This document shows, one piece after another, positions 24,751-35,638 of a stretch of 64,000 nt of DNA. The position numbers were made by a program, and so were the translations under genes. Position 1 is the first letter of the stretch, and each line of letters opens with the position of its first letter. This DNA is from Salvia splendens (lineage: Eukaryota > Streptophyta > Magnoliopsida > Lamiales > Lamiaceae), in contig NC_056033.1 in assembly GCF_004379255.2 (NCBI RefSeq), positions 42,868,719 through 42,932,718 of the forward strand. Reading direction: 5' to 3'. Below the pieces are notes generated by a model. It saw only the letters and a list, made by a program, of their open reading frames with translations. It did not search any database and was not told the DNA's origin.

Positions 24751-25398
24751 ATTTATAAGGACCAAAAATTTAGGAGATCCTAGTATCTCCAACTAGCTTT
24801 AAATATGCAAATTAATTATCTTCTGGATACACGTGTAGTATTAATTTACCATCGATGTCTAAGAAGGATCCAAATATGACTAATTATTTTATACTCCTTC
24901 GGTCCTTCGGTCCATCCTTCGGTCCTTCTTTCTTTGTTGAGCTTTTAAGAGCTCCATTCTTTTTTATACTCTTTTCGTCCCACAATAAAATTCTACTTTT
25001 GCCATTTTTTTATACTTATATTCCAATTATTTTTTCAATTCTAAAACTCGGATGGGATCAAATATGGATTCTTAATCGGGGATTGAGGGAGTGTATCTAA
25101 AGTTTCTCGATCTCTTAAAACGTGTCTTGTCTTAGTTATGCAAGGGTAGTTTACATCAATTGGTGCAGTTTATAAACGCATAAAAATATATAAATATAAA
25201 ATAAAAATCACAATCTAATTAATTTTACTCAATCCAAGAGGCTACTGCCTTTTTGTATTGGTCTAATGAGAAATTTTAAGCCCAATTAAATATGGGCTTC
25301 ACATATTTCAGCCCAGTTGAAATTGAAGTAAGAATTCACCACCACAAAAATCATGATCAGCTGATAAATACCACTGCAGAAACCTCCATGAATCTCAA

Positions 25399-28300
25399 AT
25401 GGAGGCTCTCAAATCCCCGTTTCTTCTCCCATCTCCGTCAATCCCACCTCCGAGGACCAGTTTCGGTCTCCGCAAGCAACCGATTCCACCGCCGCGCAGG
25501 GTTGTTCGGTGCTGCCTGCATCCGGATCCATGGAGCCTGAGCTCCGGCAACCCTAAAAACATCGGCAAGCTCAAGCCGAGGACCAGAAACCCTAAGAATC
25601 CGCTCCCCGACGACAACGCGCGCCGCATCATCAAGGCGAAGGCTCGCTACCTGAGCGTGCTGAGGAGGAACCAGGGCTCGCGCGCGCAGACGCCGAGGTG
25701 GATCAAGCGCTCGCCGGAGCAGATGGTGAAGTACATGGAGGACGACAGGAACGGGCACCTCTACGGGAGACACGTGGTGGCGGCGATCAAGCGCGTGCGG
25801 AGCACCGCGGAGATGCGCGAGGGGGAGTACGATATGAGGGAGGAGATGTGCTCATTCGTGGCGAAGCTCAGTTTTAGAGAGATGTGTGTGGTGCTGAAGG
25901 AGCAGAGGAGCTGGCGCCAAGTTAGAGATTTCTTTGGTTGGATGAAATTGCAGGTTATCTATCTCTCTCTTCCCGCCAATTTGATGATTTAAAATGTTGT
26001 ATTTGGAGGCAATGTTGAATAGTGGTTTGGTTTTTGAATTTGATTATGTGTTTGAGCTGGTTTGGGTTTGTTTTTGTAGGTGAATGCCAGAATGCGTGAT
26101 ATTTCTTAACGATATGCTTGAGAAATTGAAACTGTGTCAATACAATTTAAATATTTAATCATGATTGAGTTAAATCGAGCATGTGGTTCTTCTTGAGCGA
26201 TTACATTTGATAAAAAGCGAGACTACGAGATTGAACTTAGTTGGATTTGTTGCTTTTTTTTTTCAATTTTATTCTTTTTGTTTGTCATAACTTTCATGAG
26301 ATGGTGTTCTAATGGCATGATTGTTTTGTATTTTATTTATTGCCTGCATGGTTATAGTAATTTATTTTTAGACATTAATTTGGTGTAATGTAGATTTGTG
26401 CCATAACAGTTGAGCTATCGGCCAAGCGTTATAGTCTACACAATTGTTCTGAGGTCGTACGGCCAAGGTGGAAAGATCAATCTTGCTGAGGAGACTTTCT
26501 TGGAGATGCTTGAAGCTGGGTGTGAACCAGATGAGGTAGCTTGTGGGACCATGTTATGCACATATGCCAGATGGGGCCGCCACAAGGCTATGCTGTCGTT
26601 CTATTCTGCTGTAGAGGAGAGAGGCATAACACCTTCAGTTGCAGTGTTCAATTTCATGCTATCTTCTTTACAAAAGAAATCACAGCATAATGATGTTATA
26701 TATGTTTGGAGGAAGATGGTCGATAAAAGGGTAACTCCAAATAGTTTTACATATACAGTTGTGATTAGCTCACTTGTGAAAGAAGGCATGGCTGAAGAAG
26801 CTTTGAAGACATTCGGTAGGATGAAAAGTACGGGTTTTGTGCCTGAAGAGTCCACTTACAGCCTTCTTATTAGTTTGAGATCCAAACGTGGTGAGAAAGA
26901 TGAAGCTCTTCATCTCTATGAAGATATGAGATCTCGTGGGATAGTACCTAGCAGTTTCACATGTGCTTCGCTCCTTGCATTGTACTATAGAACTGCTGAC
27001 TACTCTAAAGCTTGTTCACTTTTCACTGAAATGGAGAGACTTGATGTTATTGCAGACGAGGTGATTTTTGGCTTAATGATTCGGATATATGGTAAATTGG
27101 GTCTTTATGATGATGCACAAAAGACCTTTCTAGAAATCAGGAGATCAGGCAAACTCAGTGGTGAGAAGACATATATGACTATGGCACAAGTTCATCTCAG
27201 TTTTGGGAATGTTGAGAAAGCTTTAGAGGTGATGGAACTAATGAAAAGTAGTAATATCCCCTACTCTAGATTTGCATACATTGTCTTATTGCAATGCTAT
27301 GTAGCAAAAGGGGATCTTTCATCTGCAGAAGTTGCCTATCAGGATCTTTCAAAGACCGGACTTCCTGATGCCATGTCTTGTAAAGATATACTCAATTTGT
27401 ACCTGAGACTTGGTTTGTCTCAAAAGGCAAAACCATTTGTTTCCCAGATCAGAAAAGATAAAGTTGAGTTTGATGAGGGACTCTTGATGACAGTCATGAA
27501 GGTCTACTGCAGGAATGGAATGCATAAAGAAGTTGAACAACTGATTGACGAGTTGGGTGAAAGTAAAACATTGGATAGTCCCTTCCTCCGGACATTTTCT
27601 ATGGCATTGGATGGACAATATATCACAGCAACAGAATTTGAAAATTGGTATGCGACCTTGGATCAATCTGGATCAGTGGCAATTGAGTTGGTGCTGACAC
27701 TTTGTTTGGTAACAGAAAACGAACCGAAGATGAAACAAAAACTTGAGTTTCTACTGAAGTCTAAGATTGGTGAGTCGGTAGCCAACAAATTGATAATCCA
27801 GTCCGTCAAAGATGGTACGAATTTTCTTTATTAATAGGATTCAACCTGATATATATCTTGATTCTACATTCTGTCTGAAGAGCTCATATGAATACCCCTT
27901 GTAGGTGACAAAACTGCGGAGTCTCTTTATGAGCTAATGACGAAACTTGGTTGCCAACTAGAGGATACTTCTTTGGCATCTTTAATTAGCATGTATGGGA
28001 AACAAAAGAAGCTTGACCAAGTGCAAAAAGTCTTTGCTTCAATGGCAGATTCTGCTAGAGATGGGAAGCTCATATCTGGTTTAATGATCGATGCCTATAT
28101 TGCATGTGGCAGAGAAGAGGATGCATACTTATTTTGTAAAGAACAGGCTGCAAGAGAACACAATCTTGGTCCTGTATCTATAAGTATACTTGTGAAATCT
28201 TTGACAAATTGTGGTAAGAGATGATTATACTTTTAATGCTTCTGGATTACTGCTGGGGCTTTTTGGGTCATCGGGGATTGCTTAATGTTGTATCATCCCC

Positions 28301-30051
28301 TTTATCTTGGCATTCCTGCTAACTTTTCATTCCTAACATTCTGATGTTATGACTAATATTGCATTTAGACTTTTGGCTACCCTACCTTTTGCAATCAAGG
28401 CAGAAGCACTAATATAGTGAGAGCAGTCCTTGTAAACTTATTATGTTTTCTGATGTGTTCGATTGCTTTGTGGTTGAAGTTCAACAATTTATAAGAATGA
28501 CGACTTGGTTTGACTGTATAAGTGGTTTTGGAGTTGTAGTAGTAATGTAGTATAAGATTACACTTAAAAGATTTGCTGTTTGCAGGTAAATACCACCAGG
28601 CAGAGGAAGTTATTCGTCATAGTTTCCGTGAGAATTTGCAGCTTGATACTGTAGCATACAACACTTCCATTCAAGCAATGCTGGAAGCTGGTTAATATTT
28701 CCATATTTTATTAATTCCTAATATTTGACATTTATATCTCATGTTTTCTGTAACTAACATAATAACATTGTAATGTCACAGGAAGACTTCATTTTGCTGG
28801 CAGCATATATGAACGCATGCTTTCTCTGGACATTTCACCATCTATTCAGACATATAATACCATGATCAGGTTAAACTTATAACCCTTTGGAGGATTGTAT
28901 GGTGGTTCGAATAGTAATGAAGTTTGTTCATCCATCAACATGATTGGCATTCATGATATTGCAGTGTGTATGGACGAAGCCGGAACCTGGATAAAGCATT
29001 GGAGATGTTCAACATGGCTCAGGGCTTGGGTGGGGCACTGGATGAGAAGATATGCACTAATATGATTTGCCACTATGGAAAAGCTGGTGTGCCCCTGTCT
29101 CTACTAGTGATTTGTGTTTGTGTTCAACACAATTTGACTTTTGTTACCAACGCTTAGTGGCTACTTATTACTGAATTCTTAATTGGCATAAAATTTGTTG
29201 ACAAATAGGTCTGTTTCTGTCTTGCGATTGTATATACAGGAAAGAGAGCTCGAAAACTATCAGGAGACTAGTTCAAAAGTTATAAGCATTTACTATGCTT
29301 GACTATTATTTTACTTGCTTTGCAGGCAAAGTTCACGAAGCATTAGCCTTATTCCGCAAAATGCAGGAGGAAGGAATAAAACCCGGGAAGGTATGTCTTT
29401 GGTGACTATACCATCTGTGTGGCTCGATTTCTTATGCCCATATGACCTATTGTTGGTTTCTGATACTTGTTTGGGCGCCATGAGGTGCAGGTGAGCTACA
29501 ACGTCATGATTAACGCATGTGCTGCTGCGGGACTATACCAAGAAGCAGAAAACCTTTTGCTACGTATGCATAATTCCAGCTGTTCACCAGACTCCCTTAC
29601 GTACCTCGCCATGATTCGAGCCTATGCTGAGAGTAAAAAATACGAAGAAGCAGAGAAAACTATCATGTCAATGCAGCAAGAAGGAATCTCACCTAAATGT
29701 GCCCATTTTAACCTTGTGCTTTCAGCTTATAGCAGAGCAGGATCAATGGTAGAAGCTGATAGGATATACAGGAAAATAGTATCAAGCGGATTAAATCCCG
29801 ACCTCGACTCCATATCATCAATGCTTAGAGGATACCTCGATTTTGGGCTTGTTGAAGACGGAATCTCATTCTTCAAAAGAGAGTGCAGCTCTGTTGGTCC
29901 AGACAGATTTCTTCTGAGTGCAGCAATTCATCTTTTCAGATCAGCGGGCAACGAACCACAGGCTGACGAGCTTTTAAGGACCATGAAAAACTCAGGTGTT
30001 CCATTCCTGAACAATCTTGAAGTTGGATCAAAGACAAAAAAACTTGCATAA
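25399..30051 (+). CDS. PPR protein, At5g27270 (EMB976)-like, probably chloroplast-targeted
   Basis: Eight exons: 25399-25953, 26410-27814, 27905-28213, 28586-28690, 28782-28869, 28965-29086, 29326-29390, 29491-30051, giving 1069 residues. The first about 50 residues are Pro/Ser/Arg-rich and poor in acidic residues, like a transit peptide. A conserved lead-in follows (SFREMCVVLKEQRSWRQVRDFFGWMKLQ), then a long array of P-class PPR motifs, e.g. YTIVLRSYGQGGKINLAEETF, YSLLISLRSKRGEKDEALHL and YNVMINACAAAGLYQEAENL. There is no DYW or E domain. P-class PPR proteins bind organelle RNA and act in processing, stability or translation. The upstream in-frame ATG at 25390 is possible but less likely. 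The 3' UTR contains a short GTACGCTGGAAATCTC-type duplication. Confidence 0.9.
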
Positions 30052-31332
30052 AATATTGGGAAAGCGTGGTACGCTGGAAATCTCACTCAAAATAGTCACA
30101 GTGGGAACGGAAGAACGGAAGCGCGGTAAGCTGGAAATCTCTGAGGGTAGCCCAGAAACATATAAGATAGATTATCCAAGAGTTATTCAATAGTTGAAGA
30201 TCTTTGTATATTTTTACACTGGGCTGACACAGTGATGGATGATGCCCTTCTTTTTCTCTTCTGTATATTTGACTGGGGTTCTATCCCAATTTTCTTGGCC
30301 CTATCTAAACACAATACATATTCGGTTATGTTCAAATAATGTTATCATTTTCAAAATCAATACACTCATACCTACATATTACTCCATATATGGGTAGTTT
30401 TCTAAATTCTTGTAAATTATCGAACTGTTGATTTGTCAGATTTTGCAGCCATACTATTGATTTATTTTTATTCTAACCAATCAAGATTTTGGTTTTGAAT
30501 AGCTTGATAATTAACTTATGTAGCACTATCGGGCGAAAGCTAAAACAACGTAATATTTTAAGCAGCAGAGCAATGTCGTAGTTAATTAAATTATATAATT
30601 TCATTTGTTAAAATAAGGTCTATATAAGAAAGAAGGGGAGAAAAGAGATGGATATGAGTACATCAATTAAAATTATTTAATTAAATATTATAATACAATG
30701 TTGTTTTGGTTAACGTTCGATAGCGACATATAAACAAGCCATCAAAAGCTATGTTATTGCTAAATTTGTACTGATCGTAAAGTCAGAGCTAATCATAATT
30801 TGGTAATTCACTGGCGAATATTTAAGCTCTTATGCAACGAAAGTTTAGAAATATACGGACAAATATCCCTTAATATATATACATATATATATATGGTTTA
30901 GGTCATATTATAATATTTGGGTTTAATGTCATGCTAAGATCGTTTTAGGTCATGCTTTGTTAGCATGACCTAAAAATTACCTAATTATGACCTAAAAGTG
31001 ACCTAATTATGATATTGTTCTGCGTTTCTGTGTTTAAATCTAGTTTTGCATAGATCAAAACCCTATATATATATATATATATATATCAATGAACTTTTTC
31101 TGTTGCTAGATTTAATCCTGGGAGTATTTATCGAACAATCATATCAAAATCATTCATAACTCTAGTCAGAATGAAAAGAATATGCCATTATTATTTGCTA
31201 GTGCATGAAACTGCCTCTTAAATGAAAATTAATCAAACGCTTCCCAGAAATGAAAAAATTCTGGGCAACTTAAACAAGGGCAAATTGGCCATTCATATAC
31301 AAATACAACTAAGGCTCAGTAAAACAGAGGCT
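30052..31332. other. Spacer between convergent PPR and ATAD3 genes
   Basis: No coding sequence is recognised. It contains AT dinucleotide runs at about 30874-30896 and 31061-31086, and a perfect stem-loop at 30947-30971. Confidence 0.6.
30947..30971. repeat. Short perfect stem-loop with TGACCTA satellites
   Basis: AGGTCATGCT is separated by a few bases from its complement AGCATGACCT. The flanking 60 bp repeats the TAGGTCA/TGACCTA word several times. This is probably the remnant of a foldback or Helitron-type element end; no diagnostic terminus could be confirmed. Confidence 0.4.
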
Positions 31333-31592
31333 TCATTTGGCAGCATCTTGCCCTTCAGCAAGTTTCTTCCTCTGTTGATGCTCTGCAACTTTATAGTCGA
31401 CAACTTCGCGGAAAAGAGTGGCGTCCAGCACGCAGTCCTCACTGCCGTAGACCGCTGCTTGAACGCTAGCCATGAGCTTCGCGATTTCTCTTCCGGAGAA
31501 TCCCTCAGTCTTTGCAGCAGCTTCCTTGATGAGATCCTCGGTCACGCCCTTGATCTCGATTTTCTTCTGCTGTTTCTTGAAGAAATGTGAGA

Positions 31593-31597
31593 ACAAG
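31593..31597. repeat. Target-site duplication ACAAG, left copy
   Basis: ACAAG immediately precedes the TG of the left LTR and is repeated exactly at 38552-38556 immediately after the CA of the right LTR. A perfect 5 bp duplication marks a normal integrase-mediated insertion into ATAD3 coding sequence. Confidence 0.95.
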
Positions 31598-32867
31598 TGA
31601 TGCGAAGCTTATTTCCTATTCTTTACCCCGGATTTCATGTTAATTATAACTCACCAAGTCGTGCTTTGAGTGTAGTTTCGGGTGTTAGAAGCTGGAAGTT
31701 CGTCGGAAATGCATAGCTGAGATTCCAGAGAGTTCGCCCGGTCGGGCGTTTTGATGTCGCTAAACGCCCGGTCGGGCGTTTCCATTTTGTGCATATGGAG
31801 TCCAGAAAGTTCGCCCGGTCGGGCGTTCTGATTTCAACTAAACGCCCGGTCGGGCGTTTCCCGCGAGGCCATGCAGTAGCCTTTCGCCCGGTCGGGCGAT
31901 TACCTCCTTTGAATTCGCCCGGTCGGGCGTTTTAGTCGCGTAACTGCGATTTTGCAGTTGACCCAGCGGTTGAAGGATTAAAAAAGCTAGAAAATGAATT
32001 GGACAGGAGGACAGACGGAGAAGAGAGACAGAGGGAGAGAAAGGAGGAGAGGAAGAAGAGAAGGAAGGCATTCCGGCCATTATTCCGACCATCCATTCCC
32101 GAATCCCGACTCCACTCGACGAGAGCATCACACCTATGGTTTTATTTCTACATTCTACCATGTGTATAGGCTAGGCTCTCTTTGTTGCTCCGAGTTGTAA
32201 TCTAGGCTTGTGTATTTGTTTTAACACCTTGAATCGTATGTTTGATACCAACAATGTGTTTGATAATTAAAATGCTACGTTTTTGGCTAATGATGTAGTG
32301 TTGTTAAATCTTAACTATTGTCTCTTTAACATAGCTTAGGATTGATCGTTTGTTGGTATGCTTTCGATTTAGAACTGTTCAGGGGATAAATTGATAGTGG
32401 ATTAGGTAAGTGATTATAGTAGACGACATTTATTCCCGCGCATCCGCAGGAATTAAATGTCGTTGAAAGTTGGTTCATGGAACAAGTGTTCAGCTGACTG
32501 TGAACTATACGTCGTAGACATGTTCAGTGCACGCGATTAGGTTGATAATTATAATCCCGTCGTATGTTTCGTTGTAAATGGTGTAAAACAACGCAAGCTT
32601 AGTGAGCAACTTGGAGTGACCTGTCTTTCTCGTGTCAAAAATCTCATTTTAGTAGCTTAATTTAGTTAACCATCTCAAAATCAAAACAAAATCTTTTTAT
32701 GCTCTGTGTAGTCTTATTAAGCGTAAGCAATCTCGCCTCCCTGTGGATCGACACTTGAAATACTACTACGATACTGTATTCTTGCAGTAGTGTAGTATTA
32801 TTAGAGTTAAAATAATTAAACTTGATAATCTTTATGCTTTGATTAAGAACTCTAAAACATCACATCA
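31598..32867 (+). repeat. Left (5') LTR, 1270 bp
   Basis: It begins TGATGCGAAGC and ends AACATCACATCA. It has the same length as, and no visible difference from, the right LTR. It contains six copies of CGCCCGGTCGGGCG at 31735-31929 followed by a purine-rich AGAGAGACAGAGGG tract at about 32018-32070, probably near the U3/R boundary. The short open frames inside it are not convincing genes. Confidence 0.95.
31735..31929. repeat. Cluster of six GC-rich hairpin palindromes in the left LTR
   Basis: CGCCCGGTCGGGCG occurs at 31735, 31765, 31812, 31843, 31885 and 31916. CGCCCG and CGGGCG are complementary around a GT centre. Start-to-start spacings are 30, 47, 31, 42 and 31 bp, which groups the copies into three close pairs. 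The identical cluster recurs in the right LTR at about 37419-37613. It stands out sharply in otherwise AT-rich sequence. Confidence 0.95.
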
Positions 32868-32872
32868 AGTTT

Positions 32873-32890
32873 TGGCGCCGTTGCCGGGGA
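32873..32890 (+). other. Primer-binding site, tRNA-Asp type
   Basis: TGGCGCCGTTGCCGGGGA begins five bases after the left LTR. It is complementary to the 3' end of plant tRNA-Asp (known to be used by Athila elements), which would prime minus-strand DNA synthesis. Confidence 0.85.
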
Positions 32891-33223
32891 GGCAATAGCT
32901 TGTTTATGCTTAATTGTTTTAGTTTTTATTTTATTTTGTTTGATTTTTCTTTTTGAGTTTTATAGGTACTTTGTTCGTGTTCTACGGTGTGATAGCCATC
33001 TACCACGTCCGGACTTGAAGACGAAGGAGTGTTTTTTTTTAGGTAATTTTTAGCTAACTCTTAGTTTAGTTTTTAGGTAGTTTAGTTTTTCACTTAAGCA
33101 CACACTTTTTATAGTACTTACCCCGAAGTTGTCGAGAGGTCTCGCTTTCGGTAATTAGGAAATATATTGTGCTTGTGCTTGGTGTATTTTCTGTTGTGTA
33201 GATAAAAAAAAGGAAAGTCGTGA

Positions 33224-35638
33224 ATGCACACGAGATCTCAGGGTACACCGCCTTTCGGATTACTCTGTTATCAAAGAAGGAAAGGGTCAGGAAGTTCAGC
33301 CGGGTTTGAAATTCAACAGGATTCGCCGAGTCCAATCAGAGATAACCCATTGTTTGAGAATAGTGACAGTGATCTGGAAGCTGAGTCGATGGCCGACAAT
33401 AATAACAACAACGCTGTCCCACCACCCGTTGTGAGGTTTGGCGACACTCTTAGATCGGGAATTGAGTACCCCGGAGAGTTTGCTTATGCGAACAACAACA
33501 TCAACATTCCACCTCACTACATTAGTTTGGTGAATGGGGGGAATCTTTTCCATGGACGGGATGATGAAGACCCGATGAGCCACCTCAATGCCTTCTACGA
33601 GTTGACGAACTCTCACAGACCCCCGAATGTGGAACACAATCTGATCAAGAGGGTCTTATTCCCATTCTCTCTGAGGGAGAAAGCAAGAGCTTGGTATGAC
33701 TCTATACCGGGCTACAACATTGAAACATTCCAAGAGTTGAAGACGTTGTTCCTCTTAGAATATAATTCCCCGATGAAGATCGAGAAATTGAGAGAAGAGA
33801 TCACTTCTTTCCAACAAAAGTATGATGAGTCCTTTGCAGAAGCTTGGAAGAGATTCACAGACTTGATAAGGAAATGCCCGAGCCATGGTCTAGCTCCGGG
33901 GCATGACCTTTTGAAATTCTACAAGGGACTCAACAATGAAGGCACGGGACTAGTTACTGCAGGCTCTAATGGAAACCTGGATGACTTAACGCATGAGGAG
34001 GTGAGAGCCTTATTCCAAAGGTTGGCTAACAATCAACGGAACTGGCACAACCCAAGGAGAGCAGCGGAGAAAGGAGGAGACACATTCGGTGCTACAAAGG
34101 ATGCAGAGAGAGTATCTGCAATTGAAGCTCAATTGGCAGATATAAGCACCCAGATGTCGTCGATGACAAAGGCAGTGAAATCGCTGCAACTGACTCCTCA
34201 ACCCCAAGCAGTGGCAGTGATGAGATGTGGATTGTGTCAAGGAGGGCATCATACTGATCAATGTCCAAGTCTTCAAGGGCCACCAACGGAGGATGTGAAC
34301 TACATTGGTAACAATCATCAAGGGTTCAACCAAGGCAATCAATACAACAATCAGCAGAATTGGAGGCCTCAACAAGCAACCTGGAATCAAGTTGGTCCTA
34401 GCAACACTTCGGGGACTCAATGGAGGAACAACACTCAACCTCCGGGTTATGAGAAGAAGCCATCAGTCGAGGATCAATTGGGACAGATTCTCTCGTTTAT
34501 GACTAAGAGTCAAAGGGAGAATGAGAGCTTCAAAGAAAGGACGGTAGAGAAGTTTGGTCAGATGGAGGCTACATTGAGGAATCTCGAGACTCAAATTGGG
34601 CAGATTGCTACAGCATCTCACACAAGAATTCCTAATGCTATCCCGAGTGATACGGTGCCCAATCCTAAAGGTTTTGAACAGTGCAAGGCAGTTAAGTTAA
34701 GAAGTGGAAAGGATCTTGAGTCTCCAATCATGCTAGATGCACAAAATGGCTCGAACATCTTGCACGCAGGGGCGGACAAGTTGTTTGGCTCACAAACCTC
34801 GCACGCAGGGGTGGACGAGGGGATTGAGTGGGCTACTACCGAAGCTAGGGAAGGTCAACAAGAAAAAGAAGAGTCAACCATGAGTGATATCCACAAGAAG
34901 AATCCACTAAGTCCGGCAATGGACCCGAAGTGTCCATTTAATTTTCCAGATTTTATCCCGCCACCACCTTTCCCAGTCGAGAATAAGAAGAAGGGTAGGA
35001 AAATAATTCAAGAGAAAGGACTCGATTGGATGATGAACATTATCAGGAAAGTTAATGTAGATGTGTCCCTGGTGGATTTGTTCCTACACTTTCCTAAATT
35101 CTCCAAGTTTTTTAAGGATCTTATTGCGAAAAAGGAGAAGATACAAGACGATGGTGTGGTGATATTGAGCGCATTTTGCTCACAATTTGTGAAGGGAAAG
35201 ATGCCGGCAAAGAGAAGAGACCCTGGAAGCTGTGTGATCCCATGTGAGATGGGAGATAAGGAGTTCCCAAAGTGCCTACTTGATCAAGGCTCGGGAATAT
35301 CATTGATGGCTCTGAAAACCGCACGGTCAATCGGTCTAGAAGCGAGGATTGAACCAATCGACATTGACCTACAATTGGCGGATCATTCAATTGTGAAACC
35401 AAAAGGTATCATCGAGGATGTCTTGGTGAAGGTTGATAGATTTGTACTCCCGGTTGACTTCATTGTCCTAGAGATGGAAGAGGACAAGGATATGCCTATC
35501 CTATTTGGTAGGCCATTTTTAGCAACCGGTGATGTTGTGATAGAGACCAAGACAAATACGGTCATGTTTCGAGTAGATGGAGAGAATGTGGTGATCAAGC
35601 AAGAGAAGGCGGGGAAGCGCCTATTGGAGCCTGGATAG
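33224..35638 (+). CDS. gag: Retrotransposon Gag-protease polyprotein
   Basis: A single 804-residue frame. Residues about 95-270 form a retrotransposon Gag domain (FPFSLREKARAWYDSIP, QKYDESFAEAWKRF). A zinc knuckle CGLCQGGHHTDQC lies near residue 337. A Gln/Asn-rich linker and a coiled-coil-like stretch (VEKFGQMEATLRNLETQIGQ) follow. The C-terminal 130 residues form a retropepsin-like domain (CLLDQGSGISLM and MPILFGRPFLATGDVVIET). The active-site motif reads DQG where Athila proteases usually have DLGAS. The frame ends at a stop just after the protease, with no pol following. It assembles the particle; replication enzymes would have to come from another element. The frame is intact, fitting a young insertion. 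Confidence 0.92.
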   Translation: MHTRSQGTPPFGLLCYQRRKGSGSSAGFEIQQDSPSPIRDNPLFENSDSDLEAESMADNNNNNAVPPPVVRFGDTLRSGIEYPGEFAYANNNINIPPHYISLVNGGNLFHGRDDEDPMSHLNAFYELTNSHRPPNVEHNLIKRVLFPFSLREKARAWYDSIPGYNIETFQELKTLFLLEYNSPMKIEKLREEITSFQQKYDESFAEAWKRFTDLIRKCPSHGLAPGHDLLKFYKGLNNEGTGLVTAGSNGNLDDLTHEEVRALFQRLANNQRNWHNPRRAAEKGGDTFGATKDAERVSAIEAQLADISTQMSSMTKAVKSLQLTPQPQAVAVMRCGLCQGGHHTDQCPSLQGPPTEDVNYIGNNHQGFNQGNQYNNQQNWRPQQATWNQVGPSNTSGTQWRNNTQPPGYEKKPSVEDQLGQILSFMTKSQRENESFKERTVEKFGQMEATLRNLETQIGQIATASHTRIPNAIPSDTVPNPKGFEQCKAVKLRSGKDLESPIMLDAQNGSNILHAGADKLFGSQTSHAGVDEGIEWATTEAREGQQEKEESTMSDIHKKNPLSPAMDPKCPFNFPDFIPPPPFPVENKKKGRKIIQEKGLDWMMNIIRKVNVDVSLVDLFLHFPKFSKFFKDLIAKKEKIQDDGVVILSAFCSQFVKGKMPAKRRDPGSCVIPCEMGDKEFPKCLLDQGSGISLMALKTARSIGLEARIEPIDIDLQLADHSIVKPKGIIEDVLVKVDRFVLPVDFIVLEMEEDKDMPILFGRPFLATGDVVIETKTNTVMFRVDGENVVIKQEKAGKRLLEPG

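Larger units (their letters stand above)
21633..25398. other. Repeat-rich spacer between the basic-protein gene and the PPR gene
   Basis: It contains no intact gene. It holds an NLR pseudogene (22515-23747) bracketed by a diverged direct repeat, a degenerate Stowaway-like stretch at about 24534-24750, and a CCTTCGGT short tandem repeat at about 24896-24930. The last few hundred bases presumably include the PPR gene promoter. Confidence 0.6.

Noticed and set aside
31735..31929. Regularly spaced short repeats resembling a CRISPR array
   Set aside because: Repeats are 14 bp palindromes inside a plant LTR and duplicated in the other LTR; spacing is uneven, and no cas genes are expected in a nuclear plant genome.
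31838..32200. Frames of 107 and 68 residues present identically in both LTRs
   Set aside because: They lie in regulatory LTR sequence, span the palindrome and purine tracts, and have no recognisable domain.
33296..34438. Minus-strand frames of 113 and 142 residues within the gag region
   Set aside because: Antisense shadows of the intact gag-protease frame.
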